Positions 1 through 8,908 are shown, counted from the stretch's first letter. The stretch: 43,734 nt of DNA from CAXNKG01 sp964202965 (GCA_964202965.1 CAXNKG010000024.1:1-43734), one strand, 5' to 3'. The notes: a model not told the origin generated them from the sequence alone. Program-made: numbers and translations.

Positions 1-1247
1 AGCGGCACGACGTGCTCGCGCATCACCGCCGCTTCGCTGGGATCGAGCCGGATGACCAGATCGCCGTCGCGAATCGTCTCGAACTTGTCGACGGTGTCGA
101 GCATCGCGAGCTGGTTGTAGACGAGGACGTCGTAGGGATCGGCCTTGAACGCGGTCTCGAGCGCCACGCGCGCTGCGCCTTCGTCGCCCGTGCGCAGGAG
201 GTGGCTTCCGATATCCGCAAACGCCCGGATATTCGTCTTGTCGATGTCGAGGGCCCTGCGCGTCAGACCGACCGCCTCGTCAAACCGGTAGTTCCGGGCC
301 AGGTGGTCGCCGGCCACGCGGTACACGTCGCCGTAGCGCGGGTTCAGCTTCAGCACGCCGGCGACGGCAGCCTCGAAATCCGGCGCGCGCGCTTCGAGCA
401 GCGCAATCGCGGCATCGATGGACCGCGCCTCCAGGCTGTTGGGATTCACGGCCAGCGCCTTCGCGATGGCCTCCTTCGCGTCGCCCCGCTCGAGGTTGTC
501 CATCGCGATTTCGGCGATCAGCAGATGCGCGGGGACGTAGCTGCCGTTGAGTGCGAGTGCCGCTTCAACCGCGCTCTTCGCGTCGGGAGGATTCTCCTCG
601 AGCAGCGTGCGCGCGAGTCCGATACGCGCCGGGACGTACTCGGGGTTCGCCTTGACCGCCGCCTGGAACGACGTCAGCGCCTCGGGCCGGTTGTACTTCT
701 CGAGGAACAGCTCGCCCCACGCCGTATTGACCTCGGCGTCATTCGGCGCGAGTCGAATCGCGTCGCGGAAGAAGCCGTTCGCATCCTGGAACCGGCCGAG
801 CGCACGGGCCGCGAGTCCCAGCCGCAGCAGATCCGCGGGGGTCGCGTCGTCGCTCTGCGTGAGCACCGTCTGGAGCGTGCGGGCTGCGTCGGCGCGGCCG
901 AGATACTGCTGCAGCAGGCCCAGCTCGAGTGCGGCATCGCCGTCCGGATTCGTCGACGCGGGGCCGGCGAGAAGCTTTTCCGCCTCGGCATAGCGGCCGC
1001 GGGCGACATGGGCCCTGGCGCGAACGACGAGGGCACGCTCGCCGGACTCCGCCCCCAGCAGTCCGTCGATCTGGTCGTATTGGCCGAGGTTGTAGGCGCG
1101 GGTCGCCGCCGCTATGGGCGATGTGTCGGCGGCGGGCGTCTGCCCGGACGAAGAGGTATTAACGGCGACGAGGAGCGCGGCGCACACCGCGAGCAGTCGC
1201 CGGCGGGTTAATACCCCACCCCGCGGTGTCTCGCGGTCGCCAGGCAT
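1..1247 (-). CDS. Exported TPR-repeat protein (3' part outside window)
   Basis: The minus-strand frame is open from an ATG at 1247 to the window edge, at least 415 codons, so the C-terminus is missing. The N-terminus has an Arg-rich start followed by a hydrophobic stretch (RRRLLAVCAALLVAV) and a small-residue region, reading as a signal peptide or membrane anchor. The rest is Ala/Leu-rich helical repeats with TPR-like spacing (for example ALTSFQAAVKANPEYVPAR and AIAKALAVNPNSLEARS). The last visible residues (ETIRDGDLVIRLDPSEAAVM) resemble the linker into a peptidase-MA-like domain found after TPRs in some Acidobacteria, but that domain is not visible. A -10-like TATACT lies 9 nt before the ATG. 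TPR proteins are scaffolds for protein-protein contacts; no specific role can be given. Confidence 0.8.
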   Translation of the reverse strand, partial: MPGDRETPRGGVLTRRRLLAVCAALLVAVNTSSSGQTPAADTSPIAAATRAYNLGQYDQIDGLLGAESGERALVVRARAHVARGRYAEAEKLLAGPASTNPDGDAALELGLLQQYLGRADAARTLQTVLTQSDDATPADLLRLGLAARALGRFQDANGFFRDAIRLAPNDAEVNTAWGELFLEKYNRPEALTSFQAAVKANPEYVPARIGLARTLLEENPPDAKSAVEAALALNGSYVPAHLLIAEIAMDNLERGDAKEAIAKALAVNPNSLEARSIDAAIALLEARAPDFEAAVAGVLKLNPRYGDVYRVAGDHLARNYRFDEAVGLTRRALDIDKTNIRAFADIGSHLLRTGDEGAARVALETAFKADPYDVLVYNQLAMLDTVDKFETIRDGDLVIRLDPSEAAVMREHVVP

Positions 1248-1292
1248 CGGAGTGCCAGTATATGTCACCACTTGTCCCGCGTCGGTCGAGGC

Positions 1293-1826
1293 TCAGGAGC
1301 AAGCGAGGTGCCGCAACGCACGATTCTCGACACGGATTCGCTTCCAGATCAGCAGGCTGAACACCAGCGTCGCCACAGGGCCGGTCAGCCGCGCGCCGAC
1401 GAGCAGCGCCATGCCAGCCAGTTCACCGACGACCGCGACGTAGTTCGGGTGACGAAGCCAGCCATATGGCCCGCGAACGACCAGCGGCTCCGGAACAACG
1501 AGCACCCGGAACGTCCACCGATCGCCGAGTGACGCGATCGCCCAGCACTTGAGCGCCTTCGACGCGACCAGCAGCAGGACGCCCGCGACGGTCGCCGTAC
1601 CCGGGGTGGGTCCGGCGATTGCGCCTTCGATCGCCATGGCCACGAACGCCGCCGGATACGCCCATCGCATCGTGCCATACACATCGCCGGCCGGTTCGAC
1701 CGCGCCGCGCCGGCGCAGCGCGATTTCGTTGCGCCTCGCGATGGACGCTTCCAGCGCCATCACCAGCATCACGACACCGAGCGCCCACAGGGACACGGTC
1801 AGTGGGGATAGTGTCAGCGGCGTCAT
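1293..1826 (-). CDS. ICMT/PEMT-family membrane methyltransferase
   Basis: 177-residue, strongly hydrophobic protein with about four to five membrane segments. The C-terminal half carries the isoprenylcysteine carboxyl methyltransferase signature GPYGWLRHPNY, where the RHPxY motif and a downstream acidic residue bind SAM in this family. The ATG at 1826 overlaps the stop of the upstream FAD-oxidoreductase by 4 bp (ATGA), fixing the start and indicating translational coupling; a longer open frame upstream is a shadow inside the oxidoreductase gene. Bacterial members methylate small lipophilic acids or hydroxyls (for example BpsB acting on alkylpyrones in Bacillus). With a ketosynthase and a flavoprotein in the same operon, an O-methylation step on a lipid or polyketide-like product is plausible inference. 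Confidence 0.8.
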   Translation of the reverse strand: MTPLTLSPLTVSLWALGVVMLVMALEASIARRNEIALRRRGAVEPAGDVYGTMRWAYPAAFVAMAIEGAIAGPTPGTATVAGVLLLVASKALKCWAIASLGDRWTFRVLVVPEPLVVRGPYGWLRHPNYVAVVGELAGMALLVGARLTGPVATLVFSLLIWKRIRVENRALRHLACS

Positions 1827-2977
1827 GCGGGGCGCCTTACCAGGTGGACGTCGCCAGCCGCCGCGACCAGCGCGCGGATGACGGCCGGCCACCGCGACCC
1901 GAGCGCCGCGGCGACCTCCAGGGCCGAGGGTGAGTCCACCAGCCATCGCAGGGTCCGATTCAGGCGCCACTTGCCTGAAAACTCGCGCCGCCGCGCCCGC
2001 AGCAGCTCGCCGCACGCAGGCCGGCCGGTCGCCAGCTCGTTCAGGGCGGATTCCGCGGCGAGCATGCCGCCGCGCACCGCGAAGCGGAGTCCGTCGCCCG
2101 TCATCGGATCGACAAATCCGGCAGCGTCGCCCGCCAGCAGCAACCCCGGCACACCCGCGCACGATGCGTCGACGGCCAGCGGACCAAGGACCACCGGCGC
2201 CGTGACGCGCCGGGCACCGCTGAATCGTTCGCGCAGTCGTCCATCGTCGCGAATCGCCGCCTCGATCGTGTCTTCGGCGGGCATGGCCGCCGTCCGACCC
2301 GCATGCGCGAGCGGCTGCACGACACACACGTTCGCGAGGTCCGGCGCCACGGGCGCGATCCCGAGGTAGCCGTCGGCGCGGATGTGCATCTCGCCGCGGG
2401 TGCTGATGCCGTCGACGCCCCGGTAGTAGGCGCCGTACGCCCAGCGCTGCGGCGCCGCCGCAAAACGCGTCAGTCCCAGTGCGCTGCCGAGCCGCGACCC
2501 GCGTCCGTCCGCCGCAATCACCACCCCGGCACGAACGTCAGAATCACGGCCACGGCCGTGCAGGCGGATGCCGCCCACGCGCCCGGTCTGGCGATCGATC
2601 ACCGGCGCGTCGACGCGCATCCCCGACGTCAATCGCGCCCCGGCTGCGACCGCGGCCGCGAGCAGCGCCGCGTCAAAGTCCCGCCGTTCGATCGCGGCTC
2701 CGTGGACGCCGTCCGGATAGTCGGCGGCGATCGCCGCGCCGTGGGGCCCTGTCACCAGCATGCCGGTCACCGGGCGCGACGCCCCGCGCACAGCTGCGCC
2801 CACGCCCAAGGCATCCAGCAGGGCCAGCGTGCCAGGATTGACCGTGTCACCGCATAACTTCGATCGGGGGAACGTGGCGCGGTCGAACAGTTCAACCTCG
2901 ACGCCCGCGCGCGCCAGGATGAGCGCCGCGACGCTGCCGGCGGGCCCCGCGCCGACCACGAGCGCGCGAAGGGTCAT
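1823..2977 (-). CDS. FAD-dependent oxidoreductase, geranylgeranyl-reductase family
   Basis: 384 residues. The N-terminus has the Rossmann FAD-binding motif VVGAGPAGSVAALILARAG, followed by the substrate/FAD segment FPRSKLCGD typical of geranylgeranyl-reductase-like and halogenase-like flavoproteins, and the second FAD motif LLLAGDAAGFVDPMTGDGL around residue 280. The start at 2977 is fixed by a 4-bp ATGA overlap with the ketosynthase stop. Family members reduce isoprenoid double bonds or hydroxylate aromatic and polyketide substrates. It is the middle gene of a three-gene coupled operon (ketosynthase, oxidoreductase, methyltransferase), so it probably modifies a product made with the ketosynthase. 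The exact substrate cannot be told from sequence. Confidence 0.85.
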   Translation of the reverse strand: MTLRALVVGAGPAGSVAALILARAGVEVELFDRATFPRSKLCGDTVNPGTLALLDALGVGAAVRGASRPVTGMLVTGPHGAAIAADYPDGVHGAAIERRDFDAALLAAAVAAGARLTSGMRVDAPVIDRQTGRVGGIRLHGRGRDSDVRAGVVIAADGRGSRLGSALGLTRFAAAPQRWAYGAYYRGVDGISTRGEMHIRADGYLGIAPVAPDLANVCVVQPLAHAGRTAAMPAEDTIEAAIRDDGRLRERFSGARRVTAPVVLGPLAVDASCAGVPGLLLAGDAAGFVDPMTGDGLRFAVRGGMLAAESALNELATGRPACGELLRARRREFSGKWRLNRTLRWLVDSPSALEVAAALGSRWPAVIRALVAAAGDVHLVRRPA

Positions 2978-4242
2978 TGCGCCCGGCCGAGTACCAGCGC
3001 GCTGTTCTTGGATCCGAACCCGAGACAGTTGCACAGCGCGGCCTCGATCTGCGCCTCGCGGGGGACGTTCGGGATGAAGTCCATGTCGCACGCCGGATCC
3101 TGATCGTGCAGGTTGATGGTGGGCGGCAGGACGCCGCACGTCAGGGCCATGGCGGTCGCCACCACCCCCGCCGCGCCGCTCGCCCCCTGCGGGTGTCCGA
3201 TCATCGATTTCGTCGACGACCCGGGCACGGCATCCGCGTGCCGCCCGAAGACGCGCCGCACGCACTGCGATTCGATGGCGTCGTTCAGCTGCGTCGACGT
3301 GCCGTGGTAGTTGATGTAGCCGATGTCCTCCGGACGACGATGCGCGCGGGCGAGCGCCGTGTCGATGCACCGCACGATCTCCTGGCCGTCAGGATCCATC
3401 TGGACGCGGTGGAACGCGTCGCACGTCGACGCATAGCCCTCGACGCGCGCGTAGCGTGTCGCGCCTCGCGCAATGGCGCGATCCTCCCGCTCGAGCACCA
3501 CCATCCAGGCGCCCTCACCCAGCACGAATCCGTCGCGGCCGCGATCGAAGGGGCGTGACGCCTCCGCCGGCCGGTCGTTGTAATGGGTGGAGACGGCCCG
3601 CATGCGTGAAAAGCCGAAGATCATCCCGGGCAGGACGCACCCATCGGTCCCTCCGGACAGCATGACGTCGTACTCGCCCGACCGGATGAGCGCCGAGGCG
3701 TAGCCGATGGCATCGGTCGAGCTCGTGCAGCCGCACGAGAGGACGTGACTCTGCCCATGGAGCTGCAGGGCGATGGAGATTTCGCTCGAGACCATGCCGC
3801 AGATGCCGCAGGCAATCGCATAGGGCGTGACGTGCTTGCCCCCGCTCGTGAAGAAGTCTTCGTATTGCCGCTCGCCGACGTCGATGCCGCCGCCTCCGCT
3901 GCCGATCAGGACGCCGGCGTCAGGTTCGCCCGCGCGCAGCCCCGCGTCGTGCCAGGCTTCACGCGCGGCAATGACGCCAAACAGCGCGGCGCGAGAATAC
4001 CGCCTGGGGTCGGCGTGCCCGTTGCCGGTGTCGCCGTCGAGCGGCGCGGCGTCATCGATCGACACCGGCGGGACCGCCGCCGCAACGCGGCACGGCATCG
4101 ACGAGGCATCGAACTGCGTGATCGCGCGGCATCCACTGATGCCGCGGCTGACGGCATGCCAGTACGCGTCGCGGCCGACGCCGAACGGAGACACGGCCCC
4201 GATGCCACTGATGACGACGCGCGGCTGACCAGTGAGGGCCAT
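2974..4242 (-). CDS. Beta-ketoacyl-ACP synthase II (FabF-like)
   Basis: 422 residues, normal for KAS II. The catalytic Cys-His-His triad is visible: nucleophile Cys about residue 172 in SCGCTSSTDA, then His in INYHGTST, and His in MIGHPQGASGAAG. The N-terminus VVISGIGAVSPFG is classic for the thiolase fold. It condenses malonyl-ACP with an acyl-ACP. Because it heads an operon with a flavoprotein and an ICMT-like methyltransferase rather than fatty-acid genes, it may serve a specialised lipid or polyketide path; no ACP or chain-length factor is in view. The ATG at 4242 is preceded 6 nt upstream by a TATAGT hexamer, suggesting a leaderless transcript from a promoter shared with the divergent gene at 4264. 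Confidence 0.9.
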   Translation of the reverse strand: MALTGQPRVVISGIGAVSPFGVGRDAYWHAVSRGISGCRAITQFDASSMPCRVAAAVPPVSIDDAAPLDGDTGNGHADPRRYSRAALFGVIAAREAWHDAGLRAGEPDAGVLIGSGGGGIDVGERQYEDFFTSGGKHVTPYAIACGICGMVSSEISIALQLHGQSHVLSCGCTSSTDAIGYASALIRSGEYDVMLSGGTDGCVLPGMIFGFSRMRAVSTHYNDRPAEASRPFDRGRDGFVLGEGAWMVVLEREDRAIARGATRYARVEGYASTCDAFHRVQMDPDGQEIVRCIDTALARAHRRPEDIGYINYHGTSTQLNDAIESQCVRRVFGRHADAVPGSSTKSMIGHPQGASGAAGVVATAMALTCGVLPPTINLHDQDPACDMDFIPNVPREAQIEAALCNCLGFGSKNSALVLGRAQ

Positions 4243-4248
4243 GCGTTC

Positions 4249-4256
4249 ACTATACT
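4249..4256. promoter_or_regulatory. Overlapping divergent -10 elements, leaderless on both sides
   Basis: The 21-bp gap between two divergent genes holds ACTATACT. Read on the plus strand it gives TATACT (4251-4256), 7 nt before the GTG at 4264. On the minus strand it gives TATAGT (4254-4249), 6 nt before the ATG at 4242. A -10 at this distance puts transcription start at or next to the start codon on both strands. No convincing -35 is seen. Confidence 0.5.
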
Positions 4257-4263
4257 AGCGGCC

Positions 4264-4956
4264 GTGCACGACGATCGGTCCGCCCTTGTGAGCCCGTTCC
4301 GCTGGGCTGGCGCGATCCTCTTCTTCACATCCCTCGCGTACTTCGTCGTCACCTACCTGACGACGTTCGGCGGCGTCGCTGCGGGTCACGCGTGGCTGCC
4401 GGCGGTGGCGTGGAACGTCGCCCTCTTTACGATTTTTGCGCTGCACCACAGCATCTTCGCGCGAACCGGCATTCGCGCCTGGGTGAGCCGGACGTGTCCT
4501 GATCTCGAACGCTCGATCTATGTGTGGGTCGCGAGCATCCTGTTCCTGCTCGTGTGCGCACTCTGGCGGCCGGTCCCCGGCGTGCTCTGGACCGTGACGG
4601 GCGCCGCCGCGTGGGGATTGTGGGCATTGCAGGCGGCGGGAGCCTGGCTTTCGCTGCACAGTGTCGGAGCGCTCGACGCGCGCGAACTGGCGGGCCTGCG
4701 GCCTGTGACGCCCGCGGAGTTCCGGACAACCGGACCCTACGGCTGGGTACGGCACCCGATCTACACGGGCTGGTTTCTCATGGTGCTGCCGGCCCCGGCC
4801 ATGACGATGACCCGGCTGGCGTTCGCGGTGGTGAGCTGTGCGTATCTGCTCGCCGCGATCCCGCTGGAAGAACGGACGATGCGCGAGTCATCCGATGGTG
4901 GCTACGGCCGTTACATGAAGAAGGTGCGCTGGCGCCTCGTACCCGGACTCTACTAG
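4264..4956 (+). CDS. ICMT/NnrU-like membrane methyltransferase
   Basis: 230 residues with about five to six hydrophobic segments and the C-terminal family motif GPYGWVRHPIYTGW, close to that of the other ICMT-like gene ending at 1293 (GPYGWLRHPNY). An acidic EERTM segment follows, as in PEMT/ICMT proteins where it helps bind SAM. The GTG at 4264 is chosen because the open frame further upstream lies antisense to the ketosynthase and a -10 hexamer sits 7 nt before this codon. It is divergent from the ketosynthase operon and shares its promoter region, so co-regulation is likely. The substrate is unknown. Confidence 0.8.
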   Translation: MHDDRSALVSPFRWAGAILFFTSLAYFVVTYLTTFGGVAAGHAWLPAVAWNVALFTIFALHHSIFARTGIRAWVSRTCPDLERSIYVWVASILFLLVCALWRPVPGVLWTVTGAAAWGLWALQAAGAWLSLHSVGALDARELAGLRPVTPAEFRTTGPYGWVRHPIYTGWFLMVLPAPAMTMTRLAFAVVSCAYLLAAIPLEERTMRESSDGGYGRYMKKVRWRLVPGLY

Positions 4957-4958
4957 CT

Positions 4959-5002
4959 CCCGCCCGCCTGCTGCCTACCGCCCACCGCCTACTGCCTACC
5001 GC
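4959..5002. repeat. Degenerate tandem repeat (CCGCCTACTGCCTA type)
   Basis: Short tandem units of CTGCCTACCGCC/CCGCCTACTGCC fill the gap between two convergent genes and run into the 3' end of the zinc-ribbon gene. The same motif recurs at 31138-31163, and its complement GTAGGCGGTAGGCGG at 30954-30968. Confidence 0.7.
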
Positions 5003-5308
5003 CTACTCGTCGTAGTCCTCCTTCGGCAGCCCCTCGTACTGATCGAGGGCCACAATCGACTGATGCGACGGCAGTTCGAACCGCTTGCCGCACGTCTTGC
5101 AGGTCACTTCGTCTTCCGCGCGGATGAGATGGTCTTTGACCTTCGCGAAGAGCGCCCGGTCGCGCTCGTCGCCGCCCGGGGGCATCTGAGCCTTTCGCGT
5201 GCGACGCACCCACCGGATCGTGTAGTCGTTGGTACGGCGGCAACGCGGACACTGCAGGCGTGCCGGACGCTGCTCCGGCTTTTCCGTAAAGAAATGTCTC
5301 TCGTCCAC
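5003..5308 (-). CDS. Small zinc-ribbon protein, unknown function
   Basis: 101 residues with two CxxC knuckles, CPRC (about residue 20) and CKTC (about residue 70), separated by a charged helical stretch, which suggests one treble-clef or zinc-ribbon site. The C-terminus is acidic (EGLPKEDYDE). The start is GTG at 5308; a TACTCT hexamer lies 6 nt upstream, consistent with a leaderless transcript divergent from lon. The function is not recognised. A nucleic-acid or protein-binding role is the usual guess for such knuckles. Confidence 0.7.
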   Translation of the reverse strand: MDERHFFTEKPEQRPARLQCPRCRRTNDYTIRWVRRTRKAQMPPGGDERDRALFAKVKDHLIRAEDEVTCKTCGKRFELPSHQSIVALDQYEGLPKEDYDE

Positions 5309-5314
5309 GGCACG

Positions 5315-5333
5315 AGAGTAGCACTGATAAACT
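5315..5333. promoter_or_regulatory. Divergent leaderless promoters for zinc-ribbon gene and lon
   Basis: The 32-bp gap holds TACTCT on the minus strand (5320-5315), 6 nt before the GTG at 5308, and TAAACT on the plus strand (5328-5333, with TG just before as an extended -10), 7 nt before the lon GTG at 5341. There is no room for a Shine-Dalgarno in either leader. Confidence 0.5.
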
Positions 5334-5340
5334 GCGATCA

Positions 5341-7731
5341 GTGGCCGACCCGACGCCGCCGACGCTTCCCTCGGAGCTGCCGGTCCTCCCCCTTCGCCGC
5401 ACCGTTGCGTTTCCGCTGACTCTGCAGCCGCTGACAGTCAATCGTCCGGTCTCGATTGAGTCCGTGAACCGCGCGCTGGCGGCTGACCGGCTCGTCTTGC
5501 TGCTGCTCCAGAAGAACGACGCGGACGACCCGACGCCCGAGGATGTCACCACCATCGGCACCGTGGCGGTGATCCGGCAGATGGCCAAGGGGAGCGGGGG
5601 CGTCAACATCGTCATCGAAGGGGTGGCGCGCATCCGTGCGGATACGGTCACGCGCACCGGCACCTCCATGCGCGCGCAGATCACGCCGCTGCCGGAAACG
5701 GTCGAGCGGACGCTCGACGTCGACGCGCACGTGCGCCGTATCCAGGAACTGATTGAAAAGGCGATGCCACTGTCGACGGGCCTCGTCGAGGAACTGCGGA
5801 CGGTCGTGATGAACATCGACGACCCGCTGCGCCTGGCGTACGTCCTCGCGACGCTCCTCGACATCAAGCCGTCGGACAAGCAGCGGCTCCTCGAAGAGAA
5901 CGACCTGCTGCACAAGCTCCAGATGGTCGTCGCCGCGCTCACGCGCGAAGTGTCGCTGCTGGAGCTCAAGGGAAAGATCGAGTCCCAGGCCCAGCAGGAG
6001 ATGACCGATGCGCAGCGGCAGTACTACCTGCGGCAGCAGCTCAAGGCCATCCAGCAGGAGCTTGGCGAGGGCGAGGGGAACGAGCTCGCCGAGCTGCGCA
6101 CGCGCCTCGAGGAAGCGAAGCTGCCCGAGCCGATCCTCGCCGCGGCCATGCGCGAGGTGGACCGGCTGGCACGGATGGGGTCGGCGTCGCCCGAGTACCA
6201 GATGCTGCGCACCTACATCGACTGGCTGCTCGATGTGCCCTGGTCGGTGATCACCGAGGATCGCCTGGACCCGGTGGAGGCACGCAGGGTCCTGGACGAG
6301 GACCACTACGACCTCGACAAGGTCAAGCAGCGGATCGTCGAGTACCTGGCCGTCCGCAAGCTCAAGGGCGACATGAAGGGGCCGATCCTCTGCTTCGTCG
6401 GCCCTCCCGGCGTCGGCAAGACGTCGCTGGGCCAGTCGATTGCCCGGGCCATGTCGCGGAAGTTCATCCGCATCTCGCTCGGCGGCGTGCGCGACGAAGC
6501 CGACATCCGCGGCCACCGGCGCACCTACATCGGCGCCATCCCCGGCCGGATCGTCCAGGCGCTGAAGCAGGCAGGGTCGATGAACCCTGTCTTCATGCTG
6601 GACGAAATAGACAAGATTTCCGTCGGCTATCAGGGCGATCCGGCGTCGGCGCTTCTCGAAGTGCTCGACCCGGCCCAGAACCACACGTTTCGGGACCATT
6701 ACCTCGAGGTCCCGGTCGACCTCTCCAAGGTGCTGTTCATCGCCACGGCCAACCAGCTCGGGACGGTCCACCCGGCGCTTCTGGACCGGATGGAGGTCAT
6801 CTCGCTCACCGGCTACAGCGAGGAGGAGAAGGCCCACATCGCCCGTAAGTACCTGCTGCCACGTCAGATGAGCGAACACGGCCTTTCTGACGGCATGATG
6901 GAGCTGAGCGACGCAGCGCTCACGGTCGTCATCTCGGAATACACGCGCGAGGCCGGAGTCCGGAACCTGGAGCGCCAGCTGGGCACCATCAGCCGCAAGG
7001 TGGCCGCCCGGATTGCCATGCTCCCGCCGGGCGCTCCTGTCGCCGAAAAGACGGTGATCGACGGCCCGCAGGTCGATGACTACCTCGGGCCGGCCCGATT
7101 CAGGAAGGAACTGGCGTTCCGCACGTCCAGACCGGGCGTGGCCACGGGCCTGGCGTGGACGGAAACGGGTGGCGACGTGCTTTTTATCGAGGCGACCTTG
7201 CTTCCGGGCGGAAACCAGAACATCATTCTCACGGGCCAGCTCGGCAACGTGATGCAGGAGTCGGCGCGGGCGGCCGTGAGCCATCTGCGGTCTCGGGGCC
7301 TGGAGCTGGGCATCTCGCCGGAATTCCTCGCGAAGCACGACCTGCACGTTCATGTGCCGGCGGGGGCCATCCCGAAGGACGGGCCGTCGGCGGGCGTCAC
7401 GATGGCGACGGCGATTCTGTCGGCCGCGCGGAACCGGGCCGTGCGCCAGGACGTCGCCATGACCGGCGAGATTACGCTGAGCGGCCTCGTACTCCCCATC
7501 GGCGGGATCCGCGAGAAGGCGATGGCGGCCAGACGGTTCGGCATCAAGACCGTGATTCTGCCGGCGCTGAACGAGCCGGACCTCGAGGAACTGCCGGAAG
7601 AAGTCCGGCGCGACATGACATTTGTGCCGGTGGAAACCCTTGATCAGGTGATCAAGGTGGCGCTACCGGACGGAGACACCGTGACAACCCCTGACACCCC
7701 AACGGCCACGCCCGATCACCGGGAACGATAA
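5341..7731 (+). CDS. lon: ATP-dependent protease Lon
   Basis: 796 residues, typical of bacterial LonA. Order: N-terminal substrate-binding LON domain (about 12-200), coiled-coil helical region, AAA+ domain with Walker A GPPGVGKT at 354-361 and Walker B VFMLDEIDK, then the protease domain with catalytic Ser683 in GPSAGVT and Lys726 in GGIREKAMAARR. Lon degrades damaged and regulatory proteins in the cytoplasm using ATP. GTG start; the -10-like TAAACT only 7 nt upstream suggests a leaderless mRNA, unlike the heat-shock promoter arrangement known in E. coli. All catalytic residues are present. The next gene begins 1 bp after its stop and is probably co-transcribed. Confidence 0.97.
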   Translation: MADPTPPTLPSELPVLPLRRTVAFPLTLQPLTVNRPVSIESVNRALAADRLVLLLLQKNDADDPTPEDVTTIGTVAVIRQMAKGSGGVNIVIEGVARIRADTVTRTGTSMRAQITPLPETVERTLDVDAHVRRIQELIEKAMPLSTGLVEELRTVVMNIDDPLRLAYVLATLLDIKPSDKQRLLEENDLLHKLQMVVAALTREVSLLELKGKIESQAQQEMTDAQRQYYLRQQLKAIQQELGEGEGNELAELRTRLEEAKLPEPILAAAMREVDRLARMGSASPEYQMLRTYIDWLLDVPWSVITEDRLDPVEARRVLDEDHYDLDKVKQRIVEYLAVRKLKGDMKGPILCFVGPPGVGKTSLGQSIARAMSRKFIRISLGGVRDEADIRGHRRTYIGAIPGRIVQALKQAGSMNPVFMLDEIDKISVGYQGDPASALLEVLDPAQNHTFRDHYLEVPVDLSKVLFIATANQLGTVHPALLDRMEVISLTGYSEEEKAHIARKYLLPRQMSEHGLSDGMMELSDAALTVVISEYTREAGVRNLERQLGTISRKVAARIAMLPPGAPVAEKTVIDGPQVDDYLGPARFRKELAFRTSRPGVATGLAWTETGGDVLFIEATLLPGGNQNIILTGQLGNVMQESARAAVSHLRSRGLELGISPEFLAKHDLHVHVPAGAIPKDGPSAGVTMATAILSAARNRAVRQDVAMTGEITLSGLVLPIGGIREKAMAARRFGIKTVILPALNEPDLEELPEEVRRDMTFVPVETLDQVIKVALPDGDTVTTPDTPTATPDHRER

Positions 7732-7732
7732 T

Positions 7733-8908
7733 TTGGCAGCAGCAATCGTCTTTTACGTCTCCGGTCACGGCTACGGCCACGCCTCGCGCACGATCGAGGT
7801 CATCAACGCGATTCTCGTCAAGCGCCCCGAAACGCGCATCGGCGTCCGGACGGCCGCGCCGCGGTGGCTCTTCGACCTGACGGTCAGGGGCAAGATCGCG
7901 TTCAGCACGCTCGAGACCGACACGGGCGTCGTGCAGAGCGACGCGCTGACGCTCGACGAAGCGGACACGATCCGCCGGGCATCGGCGTTTCACAGCGACC
8001 TCGTCACGCGCGCCGCGAGCGAAACCCGCATTCTGCGCGAGCTCGGCGCCGGCCTGATCGTGGGCGATATCCCGCCGCTGGCGTTCTCGGTCGGGGCCGC
8101 CGCCGGCATCCCGTCGATTGGGATGGGCAACTTCACCTGGGACTGGGTCTACGCCGACTACCCGCGCGTGCGCCTGGCGCCCTCGCTCCTGCCCGCCATT
8201 CGCGGCGCGTATGCCAGGGCGTCCATGGCGCTGCGGCTGCCGATGTCGGCGGGGTTCGAGAGCTTCTCAAACGTCAAGGACATCCCGTTCATCGCCCGCC
8301 ACGCGACGAAGACGCGCGTGGAAGTCGCCAAGCTCCTCAAAGTGCCGACCGACAAGCCATGGGTCCTGATGTCGTTTGGCGGCTACGGCATCCCGGGGCT
8401 CGACATGGACGTGCTCGCCAAGCTCAAGAAATACATCGTGCTCAACACGCGCAGCCAGCCGTCCGGCCGCGCGCGCAAAGACACGCCGATGATCGATCGC
8501 AAGGGCGCGCTCATCTCGATCAATGAAGAGGCGATGTACGACCGCGGCGTCCGCTATGAGGATCTCGTCGGCGCGGCCGTGGCGGTCGTCACCAAGCCGG
8601 GCTACGGCATCATCTCGGAGGCGATCGCGAACGACACGGCTGTCCTGTACACCTCCCGTGGCCACTTTCCCGAGTACGACGTGCTCGTCGCGGAAATGCC
8701 GAAGTACCTGAAGTCGGCGTTCATCAGCCAGGAAGATCTGTTCAGCGGCAAGTGGGATTCACCGATCGACAAGCTCCTGGCGCAGTCGCGGCCGAAGGGC
8801 GCCAAGAAACCCGACACCAATGGCGCCGAGGTGGCCGCGGACATGCTGCTTCAGGCGCTCGACAAGCCGCCGAAGAAACCTCGGGGGCGGCCGAAGACGA
8901 AAGCCTAG
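7733..8908 (+). CDS. Glycosyltransferase-like protein (GT28/arabinokinase-N type)
   Basis: 391 residues. The N-terminus FYVSGHGYGHASRTIEV is the glycine/histidine-rich nucleotide-sugar-binding loop seen in GT-B glycosyltransferases and in the N-terminal domain of L-arabinokinase-like proteins. The C-terminal half has VTKPGYGIISEAIANDTAVLY, matching the donor-binding segment of GT28/MurG-like enzymes. The C-terminal tail is very basic (PPKKPRGRPKTKA). The start is TTG at 7733, 1 bp after the lon stop; no ATG is nearby. Substrates are unknown, and a sugar kinase domain is absent, so arabinokinase activity itself is not supported. Likely co-transcribed with lon. Confidence 0.7.
   Translation: MAAAIVFYVSGHGYGHASRTIEVINAILVKRPETRIGVRTAAPRWLFDLTVRGKIAFSTLETDTGVVQSDALTLDEADTIRRASAFHSDLVTRAASETRILRELGAGLIVGDIPPLAFSVGAAAGIPSIGMGNFTWDWVYADYPRVRLAPSLLPAIRGAYARASMALRLPMSAGFESFSNVKDIPFIARHATKTRVEVAKLLKVPTDKPWVLMSFGGYGIPGLDMDVLAKLKKYIVLNTRSQPSGRARKDTPMIDRKGALISINEEAMYDRGVRYEDLVGAAVAVVTKPGYGIISEAIANDTAVLYTSRGHFPEYDVLVAEMPKYLKSAFISQEDLFSGKWDSPIDKLLAQSRPKGAKKPDTNGAEVAADMLLQALDKPPKKPRGRPKTKA

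Noticed and set aside
5338..7353. 671-codon open frame on the minus strand across lon
   Set aside because: Shadow of lon with unnatural composition; lon is intact on the other strand.
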